A stretch of DNA of 64,000 bases from Phycisphaerales bacterium (GCA_003597935.1 QZJT01000124.1:62001-126000), one strand, 5' to 3'; counted from the first letter of the stretch, positions 50,127-59,674 are shown. The notes: generated from the sequence alone by a model not told the origin. Made by a program: numbers and translations.

Positions 50127-51188
50127 CTATCGCCGCTGGCCTTCCTGCTGCTCCCGCCGGCCGACGCCGTCACGCTGGCCCTGCGTGGGGATGCCGTCCA
50201 GGCGCGACTTGAGTTGCTCGAAAAGCTGGTCGATCGGGCCGTACAGGTCGGCGATGCGCGTTTCGAGTTCGCTGAGTTCTTCCGGCGTACCGTCGTGCCG
50301 GGCGATCCGGCGCTCCAGGTCCTCGATCTCCTGGCGGTGAGCGTCGCGATGGCCGATCGCCCGTTCGCGCAGCTCCTTCAGGATGGAATGGGCCGCGGCC
50401 GTCTGCGGATCGTCCAGCTTGTACGTGCGGATGAACCGCTCGACGTATTTCTGCCAGTTGTCCAGCTCGATCTCGATCTGATCGGGCGGACTGTCCGCGG
50501 CGGCGGGAGCGATGTTCCCCCCGTCGCCCGGCCGACCACCGCCGGCCGCATCGCCGGCCGCGCCCTCGGCCGTTTGCGCGGCATTCTGCTCGGCCCGCCG
50601 CCGGTCTCTTTCGCTACGAGGGGGATCCCAGAAGTCGCGCTCGTTGAACTCGCCCGACTGCCACAAGTCGAGCTTCTTGCGGGCCGTCTCCAGCGCCGCC
50701 GTCATGCCCATCATGTCGGTGTCGAACCTGGCACGCTGCCCCGGCTTGAGCAGGTCGCGCAGCTCCTGGCCGCCGGCGACCAGTTCCGCCCGGAACAGGT
50801 CGAACGCCGGGCCGGCTTTCTCCGCGAAGGCGCGCACCTCGTCGGCGGTCGGCGGCTTCATGTCCAGCCGCATTTCGATGAACTGGTTGACGATGGGCGC
50901 CATCCGCTCGCGATACTGGCGCGAGAACCGCGTCCAGCGGTCCGCCATCCCGTCGGCCCAGGCCGCCTGCTGCCGATCATCCAGGCCGTAACGCTGACGG
51001 ACCTCGTCCGCCCAGCGGCGCGTCATCAGTTCGATCATGCGCTCGGTAGGCCAGAATCCGCCGGGATCCGCGGCGGCGCCCTCCTGAAGCGCGTGAACAG
51101 GAGGTTCGGCCGGCTGGTCCTGAGCACCGGCTTGGGGGGCCGGCGCTGCCACCATTGCCAACCACGCCGTGCAAGCCCAAACTGCCAT
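50127..51188 (-). CDS. Hypothetical secreted helical protein
   Basis: Signal peptide MAVWACTAWLAMVAAPAPQAGAQ at ATG 51188; coiled-coil C-term. Confidence 0.7.
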   Translation of the reverse strand: MAVWACTAWLAMVAAPAPQAGAQDQPAEPPVHALQEGAAADPGGFWPTERMIELMTRRWADEVRQRYGLDDRQQAAWADGMADRWTRFSRQYRERMAPIVNQFIEMRLDMKPPTADEVRAFAEKAGPAFDLFRAELVAGGQELRDLLKPGQRARFDTDMMGMTAALETARKKLDLWQSGEFNERDFWDPPRSERDRRRAEQNAAQTAEGAAGDAAGGGRPGDGGNIAPAAADSPPDQIEIELDNWQKYVERFIRTYKLDDPQTAAAHSILKELRERAIGHRDAHRQEIEDLERRIARHDGTPEELSELETRIADLYGPIDQLFEQLKSRLDGIPTQGQRDGVGRREQQEGQRR

Positions 51189-51278
51189 ACTCAGCCTCCA
51201 CGTCCGCAGGCGTCGCGGCCGGGCCGCGCCGCGCGTGACGCAGTGGACCCGTGACTGGAACGGTAAGCGATAGCACTC

Positions 51279-52058
51279 ATGGTGACGCAGCCCACGGTTT
51301 CCATCATCGTACCGACCTTCAATCGGCTCAACAAACTCCAGCGCTGCATCGACAGAATCCGACACAACGTCTCGACTGCGTGCCATACCCTTGTTGTGGA
51401 CGGCGGTTCCACCGATGGCACGCGGGAATGGCTGGCGCAGCAAGGCGACCTGCGCGTGATCCTGGAAGAGCGGCGCGAGGGGGCGGTGCGGGCGTTCAAC
51501 AAGGGGTTTCGCGCCGCCGAGGGCACGTACGTGACGTGGCTCAACGACGACGCCTATCCGCTGCCGGGCAGCGTCGAGGCGGCGGTGCGGTTCATCGAGC
51601 GTCCTGACCTGGCCGACGTGGGCATGGTCGCCTTCTACCACAATTGGCACAGCGTGCGGAACGTGCTGGACCGCGTCGAACGCGACGGCGAATCGTACGA
51701 GATCTGCCACGTGCGCGGCTACCCATACGCCAACTTCGGCCTGCTGCGGCGCACGCTGCTGGAGCGCGTCGGTTTCGCGGACGAACGGTACTACTTCTTC
51801 GCCTTCGACCCGGACCTGTCGCTGAAGATCCAGTTCGGGGAGGGGCTGAAGGTGATCGGCTGCCGCGACGCTCTGATCCACCACGACGAGCTGCACGACG
51901 AACGCAAGAAGGCCGACCTCGACCGCGGAGCGGAGGACAACGCCAAGCTCTTCGCCAAGTGGGACCTGCCGCCCAGAGACGGCTACCCGGATCCGCGACC
52001 GGCGTATCGCGCGATGCTGACAGCGCGCGGGATATTGCCATCCGAACCGCGCCCGTGA
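51279..52058 (+). CDS. Glycosyltransferase family 2
   Basis: TVSIIVPTFNRLNKLQRCIDRI...TLVVDGGSTDGTREWLAQQ...GAVRAFNKGFRAAEGTYVTWLNDDAYP. Confidence 0.93.
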   Translation: MVTQPTVSIIVPTFNRLNKLQRCIDRIRHNVSTACHTLVVDGGSTDGTREWLAQQGDLRVILEERREGAVRAFNKGFRAAEGTYVTWLNDDAYPLPGSVEAAVRFIERPDLADVGMVAFYHNWHSVRNVLDRVERDGESYEICHVRGYPYANFGLLRRTLLERVGFADERYYFFAFDPDLSLKIQFGEGLKVIGCRDALIHHDELHDERKKADLDRGAEDNAKLFAKWDLPPRDGYPDPRPAYRAMLTARGILPSEPRP

Positions 52059-52148
52059 CGAAGCGGCCTCTGCACGGCGGCGGCATTGTGCAGCACCCGG
52101 ATCGTCCCGCGACGCATCAGCCGCTCCCTACGGTCGCGGTTCGGATGG
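52038..52148. repeat. Family D inverted-repeat element
   Basis: CCATCCGAACCGCGCCCGTGACGAAGCGGC ... AGCCGCTCCCTACGGTCGCGGTTCGGATGG. Confidence 0.85.
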
Positions 52149-52238
52149 CCCGGCGCCGCGCGCACGATTGCCTCTTGGGTGCGTCCAGCCGGACCCCGAC
52201 GGTAAGGGAGGGGCCGCACGCGTCAGGGGCGGTGTGAA

Positions 52239-52544
52239 TCAGACCATCGCCGCCTCATCATGGATGATCGGCTCGCCCAGTTCGTGCAGCGGCAGCAGGT
52301 CCATCGCCCGGCCGCCGTTGAAATCGAGCACGCGCAGGTCGTCGCTCTCGTGCAGGTCTTCCGTGACGATGTCGAAGTGGATGCCGTAACGCTCCTTCAG
52401 CGTCGCGACCGGCACCGGATAGGCGATGAACTTGCCGATGCCCTTCTGGTGCAGTCGCTCGACGATGTCCGGGTCCTCGAGTCCCTCATGGCTGGTGAGC
52501 ACGACGATCGGGCTGCTCCCCGAAAAAATGACGGCGCCTTTCAT
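52239..52544 (-). CDS. Hypothetical small protein
   Basis: MKGAVIFSGSSPIVVLTSHEGLEDPDIVERLHQKGIGKFIAYPVPVATLKERYGIHFD; protein-like composition. Confidence 0.65.
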   Translation of the reverse strand: MKGAVIFSGSSPIVVLTSHEGLEDPDIVERLHQKGIGKFIAYPVPVATLKERYGIHFDIVTEDLHESDDLRVLDFNGGRAMDLLPLHELGEPIIHDEAAMV

Positions 52545-52616
52545 GGCTGCTCTCCCGGGACGGGCGCCCCGTGGACGGTCCGCCGCGGGCCGTCCAGGGA
52601 CGATCCCCCACCGGGA

Positions 52617-53816
52617 TTATAGCCCGCCGTTCCGCGCTGCGGCGGCGCCGGCGATCTCCAGGCACACGACGGTGATGTCGTCCCTGGGTTCCAGCGAGCC
52701 GGTCTGATCGTCGATCTCGTCCTCCAGCCGCTCGACCATCTCCGGCAGCGGCAGGCGGCCCATGCGGGCGAACAGGTCCAGGTGACACGCGTTCGGACCG
52801 GCCGCGCCCGGCTCGGTCGGAAACGCCAGCTCGATGCCGTCGGTGTAGAGCACCACCTTGTCGCCGGGCGCGAGCTGCACCGCGTCGGACGGGAACGTCT
52901 CGCCCGCGAACAGGCCCATCAGGCCGCCGAGGGCCTGAAGTTCCCGTACCGCCCCGCCGGCCCGGATGAGCACCGGGTAGGGATGCCCCCCCCGGGCGAA
53001 GCGCAGCGTCAGCGTCCGCGTGTCCAGCAGGCAGTAGCAGGCCGTGACGAACTGGCAGTTGGGCAGCATCTGGTCCGCCAGCCCCACGTTGAGCGCACGC
53101 AGGACCTCGGAGGGGTCCAGCACTTCGTAGGACTGGCCGGTGACGCGCTTGGGCGAGACGGCCTGCTTGATGAACATGGTCAGCAGGCTGGCGGCCACGC
53201 CGTGGCCCACCGCGTCCGCGATGAAGAACCCGACGTGGTGCTCGTCGATGCGAAAGTAGTCGTAGATGTCCCCGCTGACCCACATGGCGGGGCGGAAGAT
53301 GGTGGTGAACTTCACTCCGGGGATCGGCTCGGCGCCGCGGGGCAGGAAGTCGCGCTGCAAACGGCCCGCCAGCCGCATCTCCTGGTCCAGTTCGTTGAAG
53401 TGATCGTTGAGGCGCTTGCCCAGCCGCTGCATGTTCTCCAGTTCGGACTCCATCCGGCGCACCCACACGTGGTAGCGCATCACCGTGGACAGGCGGTTGA
53501 CGAGGTCCGATTCGGTAGCGCCGGTGCCCGTGACGTCCACCAGGGTGCGGGCGTCGGGGCCGATTGAGAAGCGTTCGTCGGTCACCACCGCGGGCAGGCC
53601 GCGCCGGTTGATCGCCTGGGCCAGGGCCTGGAATGCCTCGTATTGGGCGTCGGCGGGCCGGCCGCGGACGATGACGGCATCCGTGTCACCGACCTGCACG
53701 GCTTGGCGGGCCATGGACCAGTCCTGGGCTTCGATGACCTGCCATCCCCCCTCCTGCAAGCGCCGGGTGAGCGGCTGCAGCGACGTGCCGTCGGAATTCA
53801 CCACGAGTACGCGCAT
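52617..53816 (-). CDS. SpoIIE/RsbU-type PP2C phosphatase with N-terminal receiver-like domain
   Basis: MRVLVVNSDGTSLQPLTRRLQEGGWQVIEA; FTTIFRPAMWVSGDIYDYFRIDEHHVGFFIADAVGHGVAASLLTMFIKQA; APGDKVVLYTDGIELAF. Confidence 0.92.
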   Translation of the reverse strand: MRVLVVNSDGTSLQPLTRRLQEGGWQVIEAQDWSMARQAVQVGDTDAVIVRGRPADAQYEAFQALAQAINRRGLPAVVTDERFSIGPDARTLVDVTGTGATESDLVNRLSTVMRYHVWVRRMESELENMQRLGKRLNDHFNELDQEMRLAGRLQRDFLPRGAEPIPGVKFTTIFRPAMWVSGDIYDYFRIDEHHVGFFIADAVGHGVAASLLTMFIKQAVSPKRVTGQSYEVLDPSEVLRALNVGLADQMLPNCQFVTACYCLLDTRTLTLRFARGGHPYPVLIRAGGAVRELQALGGLMGLFAGETFPSDAVQLAPGDKVVLYTDGIELAFPTEPGAAGPNACHLDLFARMGRLPLPEMVERLEDEIDDQTGSLEPRDDITVVCLEIAGAAAARNGGL

Positions 53817-53821
53817 AGCTG

Positions 53822-54061
53822 GTGTGGCACCGGCTTCCAGCCGGTGTCCGAGTGTGGCACCGGTGTTCAACCGGTGTCCATGTGTGGCACCGGTGTTCAA
53901 CCGGTGTCCATGTGTGGCACCGGCTTCCAGCCGGTGTCTGAGTGTGGCACCGGTTTTCAACCGGTGTCCATGTGTGGCACCGGCTTCCAGCCGGTGTCTG
54001 AGTGTGGCACCGGTTTTCAACCGGTGTCCATGTGTGGCACCACTTTCCAACCGGTGTCCGT
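53822..54061. repeat. Tandem array of eight 30-bp units (family B)
   Basis: GTGTGGCACCGG(C/T)NTTC(C/A)A(G/A)CCGGTGTCYRW repeated with exact 30-bp period and palindromic core. Confidence 0.97.
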
Positions 54062-54120
54062 GTGGCGCCCGGGCGCACCCCGCCCCTGCACGGACGTCGA
54101 CCGTCCGAGAAATCGGCGTG

Positions 54121-54621
54121 TTACTCCTCCGTCTTTAGCACGGAAGGCGGGATTTCGACGTGATCGCCCGTCTTGATGCCCAGTTCGGCAAACAGGTTGG
54201 CCCGGACTTCGAGGGCGAATCGGGCGGGCCGCTCGGAAGGGTAGCTGCCCAGGTCCAGCGGCTTCATCGTGTGCTGCTTGACGATGATCCCGTCGGCGTC
54301 GATGAACGCGATGTCCAGCGCCGTAATCGTGTTCTTCATCCAGAACGACAGCAGCCTCTCGGTCTCGAAGACGAAGATCATGCCCCGATGCGCGCCGTCC
54401 GACAGATCGGCCAGTTGCTCCGCCGGGACGAACATCAGCCCCTTCTCGCGGGTCGCGTCGTCGGCGGCCACCCAGACCTCGAAGGCGTGCTCGCCGATGG
54501 TGATGCGCGCGGTGGTCATGTCGTCCAGGGGGTTGCTCTTCGATGGAGAGCACGAGCCGCCGGCCGTCAGCCCCAACGCCGCCGCCGTCAGGCAGGTCCG
54601 CCACGTCCGCCGCGCGCTCAT
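54121..54621 (-). CDS. DUF192-family protein
   Basis: FEVWVAADDATREKGLMFVPAE...GMIFVFETERLLSFWMKNTITALDIAFIDADGIIVKQHTMKPLD. Confidence 0.9.
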   Translation of the reverse strand: MSARRTWRTCLTAAALGLTAGGSCSPSKSNPLDDMTTARITIGEHAFEVWVAADDATREKGLMFVPAEQLADLSDGAHRGMIFVFETERLLSFWMKNTITALDIAFIDADGIIVKQHTMKPLDLGSYPSERPARFALEVRANLFAELGIKTGDHVEIPPSVLKTEE

Positions 54622-54980
54622 CGGGGTTCGTCTCCGCCGCGGCCATCGGCGCCGGCCCAGCGCTGCCGCGCCTCGCGCCGGCGGCGCGCCAGGATCGAAC
54701 AGGTGAAGCAGGCGTCCCGGATCGCCAGCACGCACAGCCAGAACACCAGAAAGAGGATGATGCTCCAGTAGATCAGGCCGATGCGGGGCGTCTGGAACTC
54801 GTCCATCAGGGCGACGCCGGCGACGAACATCACGGTCGTCACCACGCAGATGGCCGCCCCCAGCCGGCGCCACGGGCGCGGCCCGCCCATCTGGCTGCTC
54901 AACGGCGCCGGCCTGAAAAGATACAGCCAGCCGACGGCGGCGCCGATGGCGATGATCAGGATGAGGAGCAGGATTCTCAA
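54618..54980 (-). CDS. Small multi-TM membrane protein
   Basis: ATGA overlap with DUF192 gene; three hydrophobic stretches. Confidence 0.7.
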   Translation of the reverse strand: MRILLLILIIAIGAAVGWLYLFRPAPLSSQMGGPRPWRRLGAAICVVTTVMFVAGVALMDEFQTPRIGLIYWSIILFLVFWLCVLAIRDACFTCSILARRRREARQRWAGADGRGGDEPR

Positions 54981-54984
54981 GTCG

Positions 54985-55347
54985 CTACGGGCGCGGCCGG
55001 CCGCGCTGCGGCGGCGGCGTTCCGCGCGGCGGAGTCGGCTGCTGCGGCGCCTTCGCGGCCTCGCGGAGTTTCTTCAGATCGACGGCGTCGGTCATCTTCA
55101 GCTCGCGCCGGTTCACATCGCACGTGTAGGCGATCATCTTCTCCTCGACGGTGTCGATGACGTACAGCAGGTCGTCGGGGGAAGACCGCTGCACCTTGCC
55201 GATGGACATCACGTAGTCGCCGCCGGAGGTGGTCATTCCGGCCGCAAACGCCGGCGCCGGTCGCGTCTGCACGATCACCAGGCCGACCAGCAGAATCAAC
55301 GCCGTCACGCTCAGCACGCCAATGGTCAGGTCTTTGTTCGGATTCAT
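54985..55347 (-). CDS. Small single-TM protein, paralogue of 55415-55708
   Basis: MNPNKDLTIGVLSVTALILLVGLVIVQTRPAPAFAAGMTTSGGDYVMSIGKVQRSSPDDLLYVIDTVEEKMIAYTCDVNRRELKMTDAVDLKKL. Confidence 0.72.
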   Translation of the reverse strand: MNPNKDLTIGVLSVTALILLVGLVIVQTRPAPAFAAGMTTSGGDYVMSIGKVQRSSPDDLLYVIDTVEEKMIAYTCDVNRRELKMTDAVDLKKLREAAKAPQQPTPPRGTPPPQRGRPRP

Positions 55348-55414
55348 GGAAGTTCCCTCAGCGAATGGGGACTGCGACAATCTTCGGTTCCCGGCCCGCG
55401 CCGGAAACCTCCGG

Positions 55415-55708
55415 TCAGCGGCGGAAGTCCGCCTCCAGGTCCCGTTCGTCGAGATGCTCCAGCCGCTTGGTCTGGATGTTGGTCGGGGCGAAAGCATGGA
55501 GCCGCCGCGTGCTGAGGTCCAGCACGTAGAGGATCTCATACTGCTGACCATCGATGGCCGCGGTGGCGGCCAGGTAGTTACCGACCGAGCCGCCGCTCTG
55601 GGCCCGCGCCGCCGGCAGCACGTCGCCGGACAGCAGCAGCGCCCCCGCCAGCAGCAGGTTCAGACCGACCAGAAACGCGATCAGAGTCTGCTTGGACACG
55701 TCGAACAC
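55415..55708 (-). CDS. Small single-TM protein, paralogue of 54985-55347
   Basis: VSKQTLIAFLVGLNLLLAGALLLSGDVLPAARAQSGGSVGNYLAATAAIDGQQYEILYVLDLSTRRLHAFAPTNIQTKRLEHLDERDLEADF; GTG start assumed. Confidence 0.65.
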   Translation of the reverse strand: MFDVSKQTLIAFLVGLNLLLAGALLLSGDVLPAARAQSGGSVGNYLAATAAIDGQQYEILYVLDLSTRRLHAFAPTNIQTKRLEHLDERDLEADFRR

Positions 55709-55728
55709 CTCCGTCCTGCCGTCTCGCG

Positions 55729-56031
55729 TCAGTCCTGGTGCGTGCGCTTCGGATTCATGAAGACGACCGCGCCGAACAGCACCGCGATGAGCAATACGAT
55801 GACCCACTGAAACACGCCGTTGGCCTCCCCCGGCAGCCGGCCGGGCATCTGGGCCAGGACCGGCTCGGTCCACGACAGGATGGCCGCGGCCGCAAGGCCG
55901 GGTGCCAGGCGGCGCAGACCGTCAAAGATCAATGAATAAGTCACGTGAAGCAACCTCCAGGTCCGCCGCCCGCGGCCGGGACTCGGCATGACGCAGCGAC
56001 GGTCAGTCTCAGCCCGAGCAGTCACCCGCAC
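55729..56031 (-). CDS. Small membrane protein (start uncertain)
   Basis: Two hydrophobic stretches; C-term VIVLLIAVLFGAVVFMNPKRTHQD; same strand as the preceding small genes. Confidence 0.55.
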   Translation of the reverse strand: MRVTARAETDRRCVMPSPGRGRRTWRLLHVTYSLIFDGLRRLAPGLAAAAILSWTEPVLAQMPGRLPGEANGVFQWVIVLLIAVLFGAVVFMNPKRTHQD

Positions 56032-56202
56032 GAAAGTCCATCGGCCCCGCCTGACCGCCTGATAAGGCGCTAGCGCGAGCGCGGCGCCCCCAGGCGCCTG
56101 CCGTTGCGGATTATAGCCCCATCAGCCCGGCAGTAAAGCAGCGGTGCGGCGCCGACGTTCAGCGGGTCTGCGCGTGTGTCAGCCGCGTCCAGCCGGCGGA
56201 CT

Positions 56203-56490
56203 CCTGCCTCGAAAGGCGGGGTTCTGGGAGGGACGGGTATCCGCCGCCGGAGCTTCGGCATTCATGGCGGGAGGTTCGGCGGCGTGCGATCGGACGACTC
56301 CGCCGGGGGTGCGGTGCTGCGAACAACTCCCGCCTTGAAAGGCGGGGCTCTGAGCGGAAGTGTACACTCGTCCTCAGAGCCCCGGCATTCATGCGCATTC
56401 ATGCCGGGCGGTCGGCCTGCGCGTGATCGCACGTTCGGATCGGAACGCCATCCTGCGACCCCCGCCCGCCCTGAAAGGCGGGGCTCTGGG
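56203..56490. repeat. Family C palindromic repeat cluster
   Basis: CTGCCTCGAAAGGCGGGGTTCTGGGA; CCCGCCTTGAAAGGCGGGGCTCTGA; TCAGAGCCCCGGCATTCATGCGCATTCATGCCGGG; CCCGCCCTGAAAGGCGGGGCTCTGG. Confidence 0.9.
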
Positions 56491-56519
56491 GGGTCGGTGC
56501 AGCGCACGTGCCGCGATGG

Positions 56520-57002
56520 TCACGTCGTGGGCGCCGAGGTTTTGAACGTATCGGGCATCTCCACTGCGACGACCTCGCCACGGGCGCACACCTGACCCGC
56601 TGCACTCAGCGTGACCGCGACGATGACCTTGCGGCCCTTGAGTTCCTGCACGTGGCCGCGCAGCTCAAGGACCGGCCCCAGCGGCGTGGGGCGCAGATAG
56701 TCCACCTTCAATGATGCGGTGACGTAGCGGAACGGCGGCTGCGTTCCCGGCGCCCGGCCGGCGGCGCGATACGCCACGGCCGCGGCCGTGCCGGTGCCAT
56801 GGCAGTCGATCAGCGACGCGATCAGCCCGCCGTAGACGAACCCCGGAACGGCGGTGTGATACGGCTTCGGTTGGAACTCGGCGACGGTCTGTTCGCCGTC
56901 CCAGCGGGTCTTGAGCTGATGCCCGTGGGGATTGAGCCGGCCGCAGCCAAAGCAGTGGCTCAGGTCTTCGGGGTAGTGGTCCTGAATCGCCTCGTCAGAC
57001 AT
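56520..57002 (-). CDS. PaaI-like hotdog thioesterase
   Basis: CFGCGRLNPHGHQLKTRW...YHTAVPGFVYGGLIASLIDCHGTGTAAAVAY...VTASLKVDYLRPTPLG. Confidence 0.9.
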   Translation of the reverse strand: MSDEAIQDHYPEDLSHCFGCGRLNPHGHQLKTRWDGEQTVAEFQPKPYHTAVPGFVYGGLIASLIDCHGTGTAAAVAYRAAGRAPGTQPPFRYVTASLKVDYLRPTPLGPVLELRGHVQELKGRKVIVAVTLSAAGQVCARGEVVAVEMPDTFKTSAPTT

Positions 57003-57733
57003 GTCGCGCGTCCGTCGTCAGATGCTCTCGTCGCGAACGCTCCCCGGCGGGAATGTCGCGTTCGGAGAGACCGAGGGATCCATGATACGCATCGCAGCGG
57101 GGTGTTGTCACACGGCACGCAACCCCGGTATTCGGCCCCGCCGGAAGTTTTTTCTGAATTTCTTGGTTTTTTGCCTGCACGATCGGATATCATGTGTTAG
57201 ACTCATGTTATCGGGCATGTCGTCAGCAATGGGTGGCGAGAGCCCGAAGGCAAGGTTTGCGGGCACGCATTCCACGCCTGCCCGCAAAACGGCGGTCCAT
57301 CCGCCATCCGCCATCCGCGCGCGTGAGCGGTTGGGAATGCGATGACGTAATTTGATCGGGCATCCGGCCGCATAGGCGGGGCTCGGTCAGCAGTGTCGGT
57401 GTGCGCCCTCGAGAGTCGGCGCCACCGATTGGTGGTTGAAGTGCGCTAAGTGGACCGAGTGCGTCGGAGTCCGCGTGCCGCGAGCGCTTAGAGTGCGCCC
57501 GCCGCGAGACGTGCGGCGGGGCGCCATCCGAGAGACGTCCGGGCGCGCGCCTTGGGGACTGCGACGGTCGAGGAGCGGTCTTCTCGCGCAAAGCACGCTC
57601 CTGCGGGCATGAAGCCCTGGACGGAGGCGGCACGGACGCCGAATCCGGGAATCGAACCTCCGCGCGTTTTTCCTGGACGTTTTTGTGGACGTCCACCGCC
57701 GCGGATTCGTGTTCAGCGTCTGGAGGTAGTAGA

Positions 57734-58162
57734 ATGGCTGTGTTGAGGAAGATGTTGCTGGAGGGGCCCCCGGCGTTGCGGGTCCTGGTCGCCGCGCTGG
57801 TTGTGCTGGTGCCGGCCGCTTCTGTCCTGGCGGCGGGCACGTTCATCTGGGACCAGCCCCCCGGGAATGGGGTCTGGAGCAACGAGGACAACTGGACGGC
57901 GCCTGCCACGTGTACGGCGGACTGTTATCCGCACACGACGGACGACGACGCCATCATCGACGACGAGCGACAACCGACCCTGACGTTGGACGACGATTAC
58001 ACCATCGACGATCTGACGGTCTCGTCGGGCCTGATCATCGCCATCGCGGGACAGGGCTACCAACTCTCCTGCGACTCCATCGTGATCGACAGTGGCTCTG
58101 AGCTGTCCGTCTGGGATCAGGTGAAGGTGGTCGCGCGGAAGACGGGTGACCCGGAACCGTGA
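57734..58162 (+). CDS. Small secreted protein, cassette copy 2 gene 1
   Basis: Signal peptide; FIWDQPPGNGVWSNEDNWTAPATCTADCYPHTTDDDAIIDDERQPTLTLDDDYTIDDLTV. Confidence 0.72.
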   Translation: MAVLRKMLLEGPPALRVLVAALVVLVPAASVLAAGTFIWDQPPGNGVWSNEDNWTAPATCTADCYPHTTDDDAIIDDERQPTLTLDDDYTIDDLTVSSGLIIAIAGQGYQLSCDSIVIDSGSELSVWDQVKVVARKTGDPEP

Positions 58163-58299
58163 CCCGAGGCGGGTCGACGCGCCGGCGGCGAAAGCGCCGC
58201 CTTCGCCGCCGGTGCGGCCGAGCATTTTGAGCATTTGAAAGGCGAATTGGAATCGGGACGAGGTCGTCCAGGTCTGCGTCCCGTGAAGAGTCGAGGTCG

Positions 58300-59544
58300 A
58301 TGGCCCGGTGCGCCGGGCGGCGGAAGGGAACGGCTCAGAGCGTGTCTGCACGTCGCGTTAGTTGGATGATCGGGAGCATTGCGGCCGTCCTGGGGGCAGC
58401 CCAAAGCGTCTGCGCCCAGACGGAGGTGCCGGAGGGTTTCGAGCTGATCGAAATCGTGGCGTGGCCTCGCTACGCCTTTCGCGCGACGATCAACAACTGC
58501 GGCGAACTGGCCTTTACGATGCAGCTTGATGAATCGCAGGATTCGCAGGAGATCTTCCGCTACGACAACGGGTCGCTCGTGCGCCTGACGCACGACGACT
58601 ACCGTGACAAGGGCGCCAAGATCAACGACGACGGCGACATCGTATGGGCTCGAAGGATCCTGCCGCCGAGCGACGACCAGATCATCTTGTGGCAAGACGG
58701 GCGGGAGGCGATTATCGATGCCGTCGGCCCGGACGAGATGACGATCTACACGGCCATCAACAACCTTGGCTGGGTCGCCTGGGGACGCGGACCGCAGAAC
58801 GGCTGCAACGGCGACGCGATGCTGTGGGACGGCCGGTCCGTGCGGCGGATCAGCAAGCGTGACGACGACCGCTGGAACCTGTCGCCGAGCCTGAACGACC
58901 TGGGCGACATGGTGTGGTCGCGGATGAACGTCTGCGTCAATCCCTGGAACGCCCGGATCCAGCTTTGGTCGGACGGGAAAAGATCCACGCTGCCATCCGC
59001 GTTCACGCAGCTTCAGAACCCGGAGATCAACGACCGCAGGCAGATTACCTGGAGTGCAGCCGGTGAACGCACATTGATCGAACTGTGGTCGGATGGACGG
59101 ACCCGCGTGCTGACCGACAGGGGCCTGCTGGCGAACATCAATGATCTCGGCGACGTGATCTTCAACCGTACGGACGACGCTTACGGGGTGGCGCAGATCT
59201 GGCTGTACCGCGCGGCGGACGGTCGCTTCATGCGGCTGGTCGACGACCCGGACGCCAACCACACGTGGCCCGACATCAGCGAATGGGGAGAAGCAGTGTG
59301 GGAGTGGGGCTACGGTCCACCGGAGCGGTGGTTCGGCATCATCATGATGCGCCGCATTCGGACCGGAGACTCGCAATTCGATGGCGTCATTGACGCCATA
59401 GACTACGCCACGCTCGCCGACTGCTTGACGGGTCCCGGACGAGTTGACCGTCTCTGCGACTGCCGCTTCCTCGACCTCGACTGCGACGGGGATGTGGACC
59501 TGGGCGACTTCGCCCGGTTTCAGAACGCCTTTCAGGGACGGTAG
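58300..59544 (+). CDS. Secreted HAF-repeat/beta-propeller-like protein with dockerin-like C-term, cassette copy 2 gene 2
   Basis: TEVPEGFELIEIVA...INNCGELAFTMQ...INDDGDIVWARR...INNLGWVAWGRG...LNDLGDMVWSR...INDRRQITWSA; C-term CRFLDLDCDGDVDLGDFARFQNAFQGR. Confidence 0.83.
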   Translation: MARCAGRRKGTAQSVSARRVSWMIGSIAAVLGAAQSVCAQTEVPEGFELIEIVAWPRYAFRATINNCGELAFTMQLDESQDSQEIFRYDNGSLVRLTHDDYRDKGAKINDDGDIVWARRILPPSDDQIILWQDGREAIIDAVGPDEMTIYTAINNLGWVAWGRGPQNGCNGDAMLWDGRSVRRISKRDDDRWNLSPSLNDLGDMVWSRMNVCVNPWNARIQLWSDGKRSTLPSAFTQLQNPEINDRRQITWSAAGERTLIELWSDGRTRVLTDRGLLANINDLGDVIFNRTDDAYGVAQIWLYRAADGRFMRLVDDPDANHTWPDISEWGEAVWEWGYGPPERWFGIIMMRRIRTGDSQFDGVIDAIDYATLADCLTGPGRVDRLCDCRFLDLDCDGDVDLGDFARFQNAFQGR

Positions 59545-59674
59545 GAACGCACACACATCGGCAGGGATGCCGCCAGTTTCTTTTTCCAATCGGCGCCTGT
59601 GCGCGGCTTTCGCCGCGACGGGCAAGAGTCAGATGTTCCAACGCGCGGCCGACGCGCGGAATGGGAGACAGGCT

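Noticed and set aside
53822-54061. CRISPR array
   Set aside because: Period is regular but the whole unit is repeated; there are no unique spacers and no cas genes.
57640-57680. Possible tRNA 3' fragment (GGGAATCGAACCTCC resembling a T-arm)
   Set aside because: The 5-bp T-stem does not pair properly and no acceptor or anticodon arm is present.
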